Of a DNA stretch of 64,000 nucleotides, positions 8,286-16,556 are shown piece by piece. The position numbers and the translations under genes are program-made. Under the pieces are notes generated by a model, which saw only the letters and a program-made list of their open reading frames with translations, had not been told where the DNA came from and did not search any database. Origin of the DNA: UBA9611 sp965237595 (GTDB lineage Bacteria; Chloroflexota; Dehalococcoidia; Lucifugimonadales; UBA3495); NCBI GenBank assembly GCA_965237595.1, contig CBDEFY010000006.1:248001-312000 (forward strand), in the 5' to 3' direction. The first letter of the stretch is position 1. The number at the start of each line of letters is the position of its first letter.

Positions 8286-9650
8286 ATGCCCACACCTCGT
8301 CTTACCGTCGAAGAGCTGAAGCAACGCGCCTGCGAGACCATCGACAAGCGGAAGAAGGAGATTGTGGAGGTGGCCAAGCAGGTGCTGGCCAACCCCGAAG
8401 CTGGATTCCGCGAGACCAAGACCTCTCAGTTGGTCGCCCAGAAGTTTCAGGAACTCGGCATCCACCACAAGAGAGGGCTGGCTCTCACCGGACTGAAGGG
8501 TCGCATCCCGGGCGGCGCCGGCCCCGGCCCAGCCGTGGCCGTGATTGGCGAACTGGACTCCCTAGTGGTTACCGAGCACCCCAACGCCGATCCTGAAACC
8601 GGGGCGGCCCATGCCTGCGGACACCATTGCCAGATCGGGATGATGCTGGGGGCCACCATGGGTCTGCTAACTCCGGAGGTGGTGGCCCAACTCTCCGGGG
8701 AGATTGTGCCCTTCGCCGTGCCAGCCGAGGAATTCATCGAGGTCGAGCAGCGGCTGGAGATGCGGGATCAGGGCAAGTTGGAGTTCTTGGGCGGTAAACA
8801 GGAATTGATCCGGCTGGGGGAGTTCGACGATGTGGACATCGCCATGATGTGCCACACCGCCAGCGACATGGGCGAACGGAAATTCGCCATGGGCGGCACC
8901 AGCAATGGCCATGTGGTGAAGTTCGTCAGGTACACCGGACGCGGGGCCCATGCCGGTAGCCTGCCCCACCAGGGCATAAACGCTCTGAACGCGGCGTCCT
9001 TCGCCATCCAGGCCATCAATGCCAACCGTGAGACCCACCGGGCCGAGGACACCGTCCGTATCCACGGAATCATAACCAGGGGCGGCGAGGCGGTCAGCGC
9101 CGTTCCATCCGACGTACGGCTGGAGTGGCGGGTCCGCTCGTCCACTCCCAAGATGGTGGTGGAAAACTCCCTGGTGGTGGACCGTTGCTTCAAGGCCGGG
9201 GCATTGGCCGTGGGCTCGGCGGTGAACATCACCACGATTCCGGGCTACCTGCCCATGCGCCACGACACCAAACTACAGGACATCTTCCGGCACAGCGCCG
9301 TGGACTTGGTGGGCGACAGCGCCACTCTGGTGATGCCCGCTCGGCGCAACCGGGGCGGTTCCACCGACATGGGAGACCTGAGCCACCTGATGCCGGCCTG
9401 CCATCCCTACGCAGCCGGAGCGGCCGGGCCGGGACACAGCAAGGAGTACATCATCACCGACTATGAGACGGCGGTGATCGTGCCGGCTAAGATTATGGCC
9501 ATGGTGGTCATTGAGTTGCTGGCCGACGGCGCCAAGCGGGCCAAAGAGGTTAAAGCCGGTCACCGGCCGGCCATGACCAAACAGGCCTACCTCAAGTTCC
9601 AAAGGGAAAGGGCGGAAGTAACGGAATTCGACGGGGCCGCCCAGCTCTAA
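8286..9650 (+). CDS. M20-family amidohydrolase/peptidase, copy 2
   Basis: A 454-residue paralogue of the preceding gene with the same motifs in the same order: GAAHACGHHCQIGMMLGA, VPAEEFIEVEQ, YTGRGAHAGSLPHQGINALNA and RGGSTDMGDLSHLMPA. It has diverged throughout, so the duplication is old and the two probably differ in substrate or form a hetero-oligomer. It begins with MPTP like copy 1 and lies 3 bases downstream of it. No transporter or regulator is adjacent. Confidence 0.9.
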   Translation: MPTPRLTVEELKQRACETIDKRKKEIVEVAKQVLANPEAGFRETKTSQLVAQKFQELGIHHKRGLALTGLKGRIPGGAGPGPAVAVIGELDSLVVTEHPNADPETGAAHACGHHCQIGMMLGATMGLLTPEVVAQLSGEIVPFAVPAEEFIEVEQRLEMRDQGKLEFLGGKQELIRLGEFDDVDIAMMCHTASDMGERKFAMGGTSNGHVVKFVRYTGRGAHAGSLPHQGINALNAASFAIQAINANRETHRAEDTVRIHGIITRGGEAVSAVPSDVRLEWRVRSSTPKMVVENSLVVDRCFKAGALAVGSAVNITTIPGYLPMRHDTKLQDIFRHSAVDLVGDSATLVMPARRNRGGSTDMGDLSHLMPACHPYAAGAAGPGHSKEYIITDYETAVIVPAKIMAMVVIELLADGAKRAKEVKAGHRPAMTKQAYLKFQRERAEVTEFDGAAQL

Positions 9651-9659
9651 CCCCTTAAA

Positions 9660-10295
9660 TCAGACACCCATGAAGTGCATGGCCGTGCCTGCCAGCAACG
9701 GTACCGCCAGGTTGTCATCCGGCGGGACCGACGCCAGTTCCGCCACACCGGCCACCGCCGCTCCCACCCAAATGCCCCAATGATGGTCGATGCCGTTGGC
9801 CGCGATCAAGACCGCCGCAGCGCCGGCCCCAACCCCGATGAACATGGCTGTCCCCACGGGAGATTTGCCCAATATCCGCGGCCCAGGCATTGGCCGTCCC
9901 ACCAGCGCCGCCGCTGCGTCTCCCAAGGAGAGGAAGAACATCACCGGAATGGCCACTTCCTTGCCGTAGAGCACGTAGACCAGCAGGGCGGCGATGACCA
10001 GATAGGTGGCCCCAGTGATGTGCCCTGCCTCGTCCGCCTTCAAAAGAGGGGCCAGCATCCCGGTGAAGATGCGGTTCAGCCAATCTAGGTTGAACCGGGC
10101 TAGGTCTAATGCCAAACCGCCCACCGCCAGGACGGACAATGCCCAAACCATGACCGTCTCGGATAGAAAGATACCGGCCAGAGGGATGGAGGACCCGGCG
10201 ACTACGTGGAATAGCCTGCGCCACGCGGGAGGAGGAGCGCTCTGTGTCCCTCTTCTCTCCCCGCCAAAGCCTAGTATGTCCATATACCGGCGCAT
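9660..10295 (-). CDS. Dolichol/phytol-kinase-like membrane protein (CTP-dependent kinase superfamily)
   Basis: A 211-residue polytopic protein with about six hydrophobic segments. The conserved motif MFFLSLGDAAAALVGRPMPGPRILGKSPVGTAM matches the nucleotide-binding region of SEC59/VTE5/FarK-like kinases and CdsA-like proteins (GDxxAxxxG...KSxxG). These enzymes phosphorylate polyprenol, phytol or similar lipid alcohols using CTP at the membrane. The substrate here is unknown. It is transcribed towards the M20 pair and has no obvious operon partner. Confidence 0.75.
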   Translation of the reverse strand: MRRYMDILGFGGERRGTQSAPPPAWRRLFHVVAGSSIPLAGIFLSETVMVWALSVLAVGGLALDLARFNLDWLNRIFTGMLAPLLKADEAGHITGATYLVIAALLVYVLYGKEVAIPVMFFLSLGDAAAALVGRPMPGPRILGKSPVGTAMFIGVGAGAAAVLIAANGIDHHWGIWVGAAVAGVAELASVPPDDNLAVPLLAGTAMHFMGV

Positions 10296-10430
10296 AGGCG
10301 CTCCCCATCAAATATTCCTTAGAAACCCGACAACGCCCCCAAGTCCGACTTCGTCGGACCTAACCTTCCCCATTGCGAGGGGAGAAGGGATTTGTTCACG
10401 CCCTCTTGCGAGGGGCAGAGTTAGATTGGA

Positions 10431-10457
10431 GGTGAAATTGTATTCGGCAATTTCACC
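10431..10457. repeat. Perfect 10-bp inverted repeat hairpin
   Basis: GGTGAAATTG (10431-10440), loop TATTCGG, then CAATTTCACC (10448-10457). The stem is perfect. It lies upstream of the divergent membrane-kinase gene and could be the end of a short mobile repeat or a structured RNA; no U-run follows on either strand. Confidence 0.7.
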
Positions 10458-10570
10458 TGGATGCGGCACTAGATTCTAACCCGCCGCCATAGGGATGTCC
10501 GGTCCGCAAGAAGCCGGTTACAGTGGGTTCAGAGATGGCTTGCCACAAAGCTGACGTTCTGAGGAGCTGA

Positions 10571-10710
10571 TCCCGATGGAATCGGGACGGCGACGAGGAA
10601 TCTCGTTTCAACCGGGAATGACGGCACAGGGAGAACGAGACCCCGATCCTTCCGCGGAAGGATCGGGGTGACAATGGGAGGCGAAAACGGAGCCCCGATG
10701 GAATCGGGGC
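10571..10710. repeat. Cluster of CCCGAT...ATCGGG palindromes
   Basis: Three related palindromes sit within 140 bases. TCCCGAT-GGA-ATCGGGA is at 10571-10587. A perfect 28-base palindrome at 10641-10668 has the half CCCCGATCCTTCCG. GCCCCGAT-GGA-ATCGGGGC is at 10692-10710. All share the core CCCGAT/ATCGGG, and a fourth copy occurs at 12890-12907. They look like members of one palindromic repeat family. Confidence 0.75.
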
Positions 10711-10775
10711 CACGGGCGATTATTATCACTTTGAGGCAACGTCGTCCAGAGGCGAAAGGGACAGGAAGTGACCCG

Positions 10776-11624
10776 TCAGAAACGGACTGTTATGCTGTCC
10801 CCGGCCCGCCAGCGCAGGTCCCGGAACTTCGTATCTATGGGGGCCTCGAAGACCATCCAGCCGTCAATCTCAAACCCCTTGAGCAACTCAAAGTTGCCAG
10901 TCAGAAAGAGGATGTTGTTCTCCTGCTTGCCCCGGACCGAATCGGCGTCCTCCACCAGAACCTGCGCTGGTTGGGGCGGCTCGTCCCCTCCGCTGCACTG
11001 GTAATCGAATGTCCCCGGTTGGTCAAAACGGTGGGAGACCGACGCTCCCGGCGCGAGCTCTACTAAGTCATCGCCCGATTCAAGTAAGACGCCGGGGCCG
11101 AACTGAATGGCTGAACCGGCTTCTCCGTTGTTGGTCCACTGGACATCGGTCCCGGCGTTCACAACCAGTCTGGCGTCGTCTCCGCATCCGTCCGCTTTCA
11201 GAGTCACCGTGGCATCCTCCTGACCGCGCTGGTCATGATATACCGTGTCGGTCACGCTGAGGGGGAGGTATTCGTCCTGGAAAAAGCCCCTCAAAATAAC
11301 GGCTTGTTGGTCGGCCACGAACACAGCTTTCACCGCTATATGGTTCGCCACCTTAAAGCGGATCAACACCAATTCTTGGCCTTCCTTAGAGGGTCGCATC
11401 CGCCATTTGCGTATAACGTCGGAGGGGTCAATGGTCGAGTAGCGGAGTTCGTCAGTGCGGTCAATCTCCAACACGTTCAGCAGGAGGATCCGGCCTTGGT
11501 GGAATTGGCCCAGCGATGCGGACGTGTCGCTGCACGCCGCAAGGAGTAATGGCGCCAAGACCAGAAGGAGCCAAAAGAGCGGGCGGCTATATATCAAGCC
11601 GGTTCTCCGGGCAGCCGGGGCCAT
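10776..11624 (-). CDS. Lipoprotein with a degenerate cupredoxin-like domain
   Basis: About 282 residues. The N-terminus carries a basic stretch, a hydrophobic core and a lipobox ending LLLAAC, so the mature protein should be a lipoprotein on the outer face of the membrane. The middle region (VVNAGTDVQWTNNGE..., ELAPGASVSHRFDQPGTFDYQC) has the strand pattern of plastocyanin-like domains, but only the Cys and one possible His remain; no Cys-x-His-x-Met copper site is visible. The ATG at 11624 is preferred to the longer frame that touches the desulfurase gene, because AAGGGA precedes it. Function is unknown. Confidence 0.6.
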   Translation of the reverse strand: MAPAARRTGLIYSRPLFWLLLVLAPLLLAACSDTSASLGQFHQGRILLLNVLEIDRTDELRYSTIDPSDVIRKWRMRPSKEGQELVLIRFKVANHIAVKAVFVADQQAVILRGFFQDEYLPLSVTDTVYHDQRGQEDATVTLKADGCGDDARLVVNAGTDVQWTNNGEAGSAIQFGPGVLLESGDDLVELAPGASVSHRFDQPGTFDYQCSGGDEPPQPAQVLVEDADSVRGKQENNILFLTGNFELLKGFEIDGWMVFEAPIDTKFRDLRWRAGDSITVRF

Positions 11625-11674
11625 CGGTCCCTTGCCCCATCTCGTGTCCCCGATGGAAACTCGGCATTGCCAAT

Positions 11675-12874
11675 TCACGAGCCGGCGGTGGTCAGACTGG
11701 GCAACTGGCGCAAACGCTGTACCAGGTCCACCAATACTCCCAGCAGGTATTCCACTTCTTCTTCCGTGTTATCCCGGCCCAGGGTGAGCCTGAGGCTGCC
11801 CCGGGCGGTCTCGGCCGATTGGCCCAGGGCCAGCAGAACGTGGGACGGCTCCAGCGAGCCCGAACTACAAGCACTGCCACTGGAGGCGGCGATGCCGGCC
11901 ATGTCCAAGCCCAAGAGGATGGGCTCGCCTTCCACTCCGGTGAAGGAAAAGTTTGCGTTGTTAGGAAGCCTCTGGGTGGGGTGGCCATTCAGGCGGGTGC
12001 CTGGAATCCGCTCCAACACCGCTTCGATGATCCGGTCCCGTAGGGCGGCGCAGTGCTCGCTGGTCTCCTCTCTTCTCGCGTTGGCTGCTTCCAGGGCCAG
12101 GGACAGGCCGATGATGCCCGGTATGTTCTCCGTGCCCGAGCGGCGTTCCCGCTCCTGTCCTCCGCCGTGAATCAGCGGCAGGTAAGGCGCGCCCCGCTTT
12201 ATGTAAACCACTCCGGTGCCTTTAGGGCCGTGGAACTTGTGCCCGGACAGGCTCAGCAGGTCGACTCCCAAGTTGGTCACGTCCAAGTCCAGGTACCCGG
12301 CGGCCTGGACCGCGTCGGTGTGGAACACGATGGTCCGGGACAACTCTTCGGCCCGCTGCTTGATCGACTTGGAAATCTCGGAGATTGGGTTGATGGTCCC
12401 AATCTCGTTGTTGCCGTACATGATGGTCACCAGGGTGGTACGTTCGCCGATGGCGTTGTAAACCGCCTCCGGCTGCACCACTCCATTGGCATCTACCGGC
12501 AGGTAGGTGACCTCAAAGCCCTGTGATTCCAAGTTCTGGCAGGCATGCAGGACCGCATGGTGCTCCACGCTGGAAGTTACGATGTGGTTCCCCGTCTCCT
12601 GGAGGGCCGTGGCGACTCCGTGCACTGCGGCGTTGTCCGACTCGGTCCCACCGCCGGTGAAAACCACTTCCCTGGGGCGGCAGTTGAGCACGCCGGACAC
12701 CCGTTCCCGGGCCTCGTCCAACGCGTAACGGGCCTCTTGGCCCACCGAGTGGAGACTGGATGGGTTTCCAAAACGTTGACTGAAATATGGGACCATAGCC
12801 TCCAAGACCTTGGGGTCCAGGGGCGTGGTGCCTGCATGGTCCAGGTAGACTGTACCTTCAACCGTCATGTTCAT
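11675..12874 (-). CDS. Cysteine desulfurase (NifS/IscS family)
   Basis: A 399-residue PLP enzyme that takes sulfur from cysteine for Fe-S clusters or tRNA thiolation. Evidence: YLDHAGTTPLDP at the start, GGGTESDN, SVEHHAVL, HTDAVQAAG, the PLP lysine in LSLSGHKFHGPKG, and the persulfide cysteine in SGSACSSGSLEPSHVL. The short catalytic loop before that Cys resembles group I (IscS/NifS). No iscU, sufE or mnmA gene is next to it. The downstream lipoprotein gene is 50 bases away on the same strand. Confidence 0.93.
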   Translation of the reverse strand: MNMTVEGTVYLDHAGTTPLDPKVLEAMVPYFSQRFGNPSSLHSVGQEARYALDEARERVSGVLNCRPREVVFTGGGTESDNAAVHGVATALQETGNHIVTSSVEHHAVLHACQNLESQGFEVTYLPVDANGVVQPEAVYNAIGERTTLVTIMYGNNEIGTINPISEISKSIKQRAEELSRTIVFHTDAVQAAGYLDLDVTNLGVDLLSLSGHKFHGPKGTGVVYIKRGAPYLPLIHGGGQERERRSGTENIPGIIGLSLALEAANARREETSEHCAALRDRIIEAVLERIPGTRLNGHPTQRLPNNANFSFTGVEGEPILLGLDMAGIAASSGSACSSGSLEPSHVLLALGQSAETARGSLRLTLGRDNTEEEVEYLLGVLVDLVQRLRQLPSLTTAGS

Positions 12875-12889
12875 CCATATCTACGTCGG

Positions 12890-12907
12890 CCCCGATACCG
12901 ATCGGGA
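12890..12907. repeat. CCCGAT/ATCGGG palindrome, fourth copy
   Basis: CCCGAT (12891-12896), loop ACCG, ATCGGG (12901-12906), just upstream of the cysteine desulfurase start. It shares its core with the cluster near 10.6 kb. Confidence 0.6.
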
Positions 12908-13012
12908 CCGCGATTCCGTGGTGGGGCTATTTTAGCATAGCTAGGCCTGCTCAGCTTGAAATCAGGCTTGGCAAACGCCTCCCCCGCGTCCCCCGATTCA
13001 ACGAGGTGGAAA

Positions 13013-13714
13013 TTACCTGGGATAGCTGCCTCTCGCTATCGAGAATAGGAAGAGCCCCACGATCCCGACCCACACCCCGTCCAGCGGTTCGACGAACACC
13101 GCCAGAGACACCCCAACCATGACCATCAGCCCGCCCACAGCCTGGCCCGACAGCGCCGCGATCTGCGTCGCCCGATGGTAACTTCCCGTCATTCCCCAGA
13201 TCCCGGCCCGCAGCAGGCGCCCGCCGTCCAAGGGATAGCCGGGCACGAGATTGAACACCCCCAGACCCAGGTTGGTCCAGGCCAGAAGCAGCAGGACGAC
13301 CTCCAAGGGGGAATCGCCCCGGCCCAGCAGGTACCAGACCCCACCGAAGACGACCGCCAGCAGGATGCTGCTCAGAGGACCCACCAAGGCTACGACGAAC
13401 TCGGTGATGGGCCGCTGGGGCTCCCGGTCCAGACGGGAGACACCGCCGAAGATAAAGAGGGTGATGCCCCTGACCGGTATCCCTTTGCTCAGGGCCATGA
13501 CGCTGTGGCTGAGTTCGTGAGCCAGGACCGACAGGAAAAACAGGACCACGGTGACCATGGCCACCGACCATCGTTGGGCCGCCGGCCAGCGCAGTTTGGC
13601 GTCTTCAAATTCGCCGGCCAGTAAGAAGGTGAGCAGCAGGAAGACGAACACCCAACTGATGTTCACTTCGATGGGGATGCCGAAAACCCGGCCTAAACGC
13701 AGCGATGCACCCAT
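13013..13714 (-). CDS. Site-2-protease-family membrane metalloprotease (M50), no CBS tail
   Basis: A 233-residue polytopic protein. The zinc motif HELSH lies in a membrane segment near residue 66 and the third ligand motif NLVPGYPLDGGRLLRA is near 160; these are the two hallmarks of M50B intramembrane proteases such as SpoIVFB and Rip. Many relatives continue after the last membrane helix into paired CBS domains. Here the frame stops at ARGSYPR, where that tail would begin, so this is the short form or a truncated one. An IS630 element lies 40 bases upstream of the start. Confidence 0.88.
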   Translation of the reverse strand: MGASLRLGRVFGIPIEVNISWVFVFLLLTFLLAGEFEDAKLRWPAAQRWSVAMVTVVLFFLSVLAHELSHSVMALSKGIPVRGITLFIFGGVSRLDREPQRPITEFVVALVGPLSSILLAVVFGGVWYLLGRGDSPLEVVLLLLAWTNLGLGVFNLVPGYPLDGGRLLRAGIWGMTGSYHRATQIAALSGQAVGGLMVMVGVSLAVFVEPLDGVWVGIVGLFLFSIARGSYPR

Positions 13715-13753
13715 TGGTAATAATCCGATTTGGTCTGGCAGTCTAGTGTTCTA

Positions 13754-14975
13754 GTACTCAGTCAACTTGGTTTTGGGATTTGTTTAAGAAAGGGGCCAAT
13801 TGAGCTATCCTGCCTGGTGGGAAGTGTTTATGGCGGGGGTGGCAATGATGGTCAGGGACAAATACGCGGTGCGGCTGGCACAGGAACAACGGGAAGAGCT
13901 CCAGCGACTGATCCGGGTTGGCAAAAACTCAGCCCGAGTGACCGCTAGAGCGCGGATTCTCCTAAAGAGCGACGACGGTTGGGCGGCACCCCAAGTGGCC
14001 GAAGCTTTGGATGTGGCCCTGAGCACCGTATACCGGGTCAAGCAGCGCTTTGCCGAAGAAGGGTTGGAGAGGGTTTTGCAGGACCGTCCCCAGGCCAACC
14101 GGCCCCGGAAGTTGGACGACCGGGGCGAAGCCCACCTGATTGCTTTGGCCTGCAGCCCGCCGCCGGAAGGGCATGACCACTGGACCCTGCGTCTGCTGGC
14201 CGGGAAGGTGGTCGAGTTGGGGCTGACGCCCTCCATGTCCCACGAGGGGGTGCGCCAGCGTCTCAAAAAAACGCCCTCAAGCCGTGGCAGAAGAAGGAGT
14301 GGTGCATTCCCAAGGTGAGCGCGGAATTTGTGGCTAACATGGAGGATGTCCTGGATCTCTACGCCGAACCCTATGATCCCCAACGTCCGGTGGTTTGCTT
14401 TGACGAGACATCCACCCAGTTGTTGGCGGAGACCCAGCCCGCTCTGCCGCCCCGGCCGGGACTTCCGCTGCGGCAGGACTACGAATACCGGCGGGAGGGT
14501 ACCCGCAACCTGTTCTTGGCCTGCGAGCCCTTGGCGGGTTGGCGAGGGGTGGCGGTCACGGAGCGGCGCACGATGCAAGACTTCGCCCGCCGGATGCGCT
14601 GGCTGGCGGATGAAGCCTACCCGGAAGCCGAGGTGGTAAGGGTTGTCTTGGACAATCTGAATACCCATCGCCGGGCATCGCTGTACGAGACTTTCCCGGC
14701 TGAGGAAGCCCGGAGGATTGCCAGGCGGCTGGAGTTTCATTACACGCCCAAGCACGGGAGTTGGTTGAACATGGCGGAGATCGAGTTCAGCGTCCTGTCC
14801 CGCTCCTGCCTGAAGCAGCGGCTCTCCGGCGAGGAGGCCCTCAGGAGGGAAGTCGATGCTCTGGTCAAGGAGCGCAACGCCGCCAGAGCCACCATCAACT
14901 GGCGGTTCAACACCCGGGACGCACGAACCAAACTTCACCGCCTTTACCCTTCCGATTTTACGGTTGACTGAGTCC
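13754..14975 (+). mobile_element. IS630-family insertion sequence, apparently complete
   Basis: The element is about 1.22 kb. Terminal inverted repeats are GTACTCAGTCAAC at 13754 and the complement of GGACTCAGTCAAC ending at 14975 (12 of 13 match). TA dinucleotides flank both ends (13752-13753, 14976-14977), as expected for IS630/Tc1-type insertion at TA. One transposase in two overlapping frames fills the element. Confidence 0.85.
13800..14971 (+). CDS. IS630 transposase, two frames joined by -1 frameshift
   Basis: The first frame (13800-14318, or from ATG 13830) encodes the helix-turn-helix part: ARILLKSDDGWAAPQVAEALDVALSTVYRVKQRF. The second frame (to 14971) encodes the DDE domain with VVCFDETSTQ, VVLDNLNTH and HGSWLNMAEIEFSV. 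A run of seven A at 14265-14271 lies at the switch. A -1 slip there restores the continuous family sequence (LKKNALKPWQKKEWCIPKVS). Programmed frameshifting at A-runs is common in this family, so the element may be active. An open antisense frame across it is a shadow. Confidence 0.88.
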
Positions 14976-15048
14976 TAGATTCAGCATCTCATATCAACCG
15001 GTATGGCCGCCACATTCGCCGGACCGGTATTTGGTTATCGAGCCTGGA

Positions 15049-15972
15049 TTACGGGTCCCGTTTGTGGCCGCGGGCATAGGCCACCAGCTTATAGACTAAT
15101 TTCGCGGCGGTGTAGGAGCAAGCGGGCGGCCCGTAGGCTGGCGCCAGTTCGCAAACATCAAACCCCACTATACGGCGCGACTCGGCCACCTTTCCCAGTA
15201 ACGACACCAGTTGGTGCCAGGCCATTCCTCCCGGTTCAGGGGTGCCCACGGCAGGCATCACCGCCGGGTCCAGCACGTCCAGGTCCACGCTCACGTACAC
15301 GGTGTCGCTGAGGCTATCCAGAACGCTCTCGGGAGAACCGCGGTGGGAGTTGGGGTCCCAATACCATACGGGCACGTTATTCTCCCTGATGAAGTCGTGC
15401 TCCTCTTGGCACAGGCTGCGCACGCCGGCCAGCGCTATTGGACAGCATTCATAGGCCCGCCGGGCGGCGGATGCGTGTCCGTATGGCGTGCCCATGTACT
15501 CGTTGCGCAGGTCGGCGTGGGCGTCCAGATACAATACTGAAAGGGAAGGATAGGCGACGACGTGGGCCTGCACCGAACCGATGGTGATGGAGTGTTCGCC
15601 ACCCAGCAGCCCGACGGTCCTTCCTGCCGCCAGGTAGACCGCCACCGCGTCCCTGATTCGCTCGGTCATCGGGCCGGGGCCCGCCATGTGGGGCTCCAGG
15701 GCGCCGGTGGTGTGGATGCCGATCTCCGAGACATCCAGTTCAAGCTCTAAATCGTAATCTTCTAAGCCATAGGACGCCGAAATAATGGCCTCCGGGCCTT
15801 CCCGGGAGCCGCTCCGGAAGGAGGCCGTGCTGTCGTAGGGGACGGGAATGAGCACCACCCGGGCGGCGTCAAAGGAGGACTGGTCTTGGGGCAGAGCGAG
15901 GAAGTTGTGGGGGACCCAAGTGGGGCCGGCCGGACCAGGCCCGGCTTCAGATCCTGGTCCGGCTTCAGGCAC
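15049..15972 (-). CDS. speB: Agmatinase (ureohydrolase family)
   Basis: A 307-residue ureohydrolase. The Mn-binding motifs are present: LLGGEHSIT, YLDAHADLRNEY and SVDLDVLDPAVMPAVGTPEPGG. Agmatinases convert agmatine to putrescine and urea; the GTPEPGG loop and linkage to SAM decarboxylase favour agmatinase over arginase or formimidoylglutamase. The N-terminal ~18 residues are Gly/Pro-rich and overlap the end of speD by 8 bases. A partner arginine decarboxylase is not in this window. Confidence 0.9.
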   Translation of the reverse strand: MPEAGPGSEAGPGPAGPTWVPHNFLALPQDQSSFDAARVVLIPVPYDSTASFRSGSREGPEAIISASYGLEDYDLELELDVSEIGIHTTGALEPHMAGPGPMTERIRDAVAVYLAAGRTVGLLGGEHSITIGSVQAHVVAYPSLSVLYLDAHADLRNEYMGTPYGHASAARRAYECCPIALAGVRSLCQEEHDFIRENNVPVWYWDPNSHRGSPESVLDSLSDTVYVSVDLDVLDPAVMPAVGTPEPGGMAWHQLVSLLGKVAESRRIVGFDVCELAPAYGPPACSYTAAKLVYKLVAYARGHKRDP

Positions 15973-16396
15973 GGTAGTGGCCCGGCCCTCCGGCCTCCAA
16001 AGCTGCGCGCTGTTGTTGCGCCTCGGCCAGGCCCTGCCGCTCGTCCAGCCATTCCAGTCCGCGCTCTAGGAGCCAGGTCTTCACGTCGGCCAGGTCGAAC
16101 AGTTCTCTAACGTCTCCCAACGCCCGCTGGTGGTCGAAGGGCTGGCAGGAAAAGATATCGATGTTGATATAGTCTTTGTGGGGAAATGTATGGATGCTGA
16201 TGTGGCTTTCGGCGATAATGACGAACCCGGAGACGCCGGAGTCCTCAACCTTGGGGGCCTCGTATCTCAGCACCTTGGGTTCGGTGATGCGGGTCATGCC
16301 CAAGGAGTCGGGGTATCGGTGCAAGAAATCGCGCACCAGGTCCTCATCCCACATCTTGTCGATATCCCCACCATAACCGTCGATAACCAGGTGCAT
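15965..16396 (-). CDS. speH: S-adenosylmethionine decarboxylase proenzyme (class 1B)
   Basis: A 143-residue short prokaryotic AdoMetDC. The self-cleavage region ESHISIHTFPHKDYINIDIFSC is intact; cleavage before the Ser of ESHIS makes the pyruvoyl group. It supplies decarboxylated SAM for spermidine synthesis. The body after residue ~115 (LLERGLEWLDERQGLAEAQQQ) is a helical extension that overlaps the agmatinase gene. The pair forms a two-gene polyamine operon; no spermidine synthase gene is adjacent. Confidence 0.92.
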   Translation of the reverse strand: MHLVIDGYGGDIDKMWDEDLVRDFLHRYPDSLGMTRITEPKVLRYEAPKVEDSGVSGFVIIAESHISIHTFPHKDYINIDIFSCQPFDHQRALGDVRELFDLADVKTWLLERGLEWLDERQGLAEAQQQRAALEAGGPGHYRA

Positions 16397-16509
16397 CCAA
16401 CCTCCGGGTGATACGCTATGGATCGCCGGATTAAAGAAAATGCGCTCCTTGGCAAATTCAGTTGTTTAGAATATCATCACTTGTGGCCAAGCACAAACAG
16501 GCTAAATTT

Positions 16510-16527
16510 GGCCCGCTGAAGCGGGCC
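16510..16527. promoter_or_regulatory. GC-rich hairpin upstream of the ABC operon
   Basis: GGCCCGC-TGAA-GCGGGCC, a perfect 7-bp stem with a tetraloop, 29 bases before the ATP-binding-protein start. No U-run follows, so a structured 5' leader is as likely as a terminator. Confidence 0.4.
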
Positions 16528-16556
16528 CGGCGGCGGGAAACAGTTTGCAGCCGGAC

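Larger units (their letters stand above)
10296..10775. other. 480-base non-coding gap rich in hairpins
   Basis: No coding frame here looks real. The gap holds a small hairpin (TCCGACTTCGTCGGA near 10338), a 10-bp-stem hairpin at 10431-10457, two CCCGAT/ATCGGG hairpins and one perfect 28-base palindrome. Mixed imperfect repeats like these often mark nested non-autonomous elements. I see no tRNA, riboswitch or small RNA with a recognisable fold. Confidence 0.6.

Noticed and set aside
13805..14938. 377-residue minus-strand frame inside the IS630 element
   Set aside because: It is the shadow of the transposase, which has HTH and DDE motifs on the plus strand.
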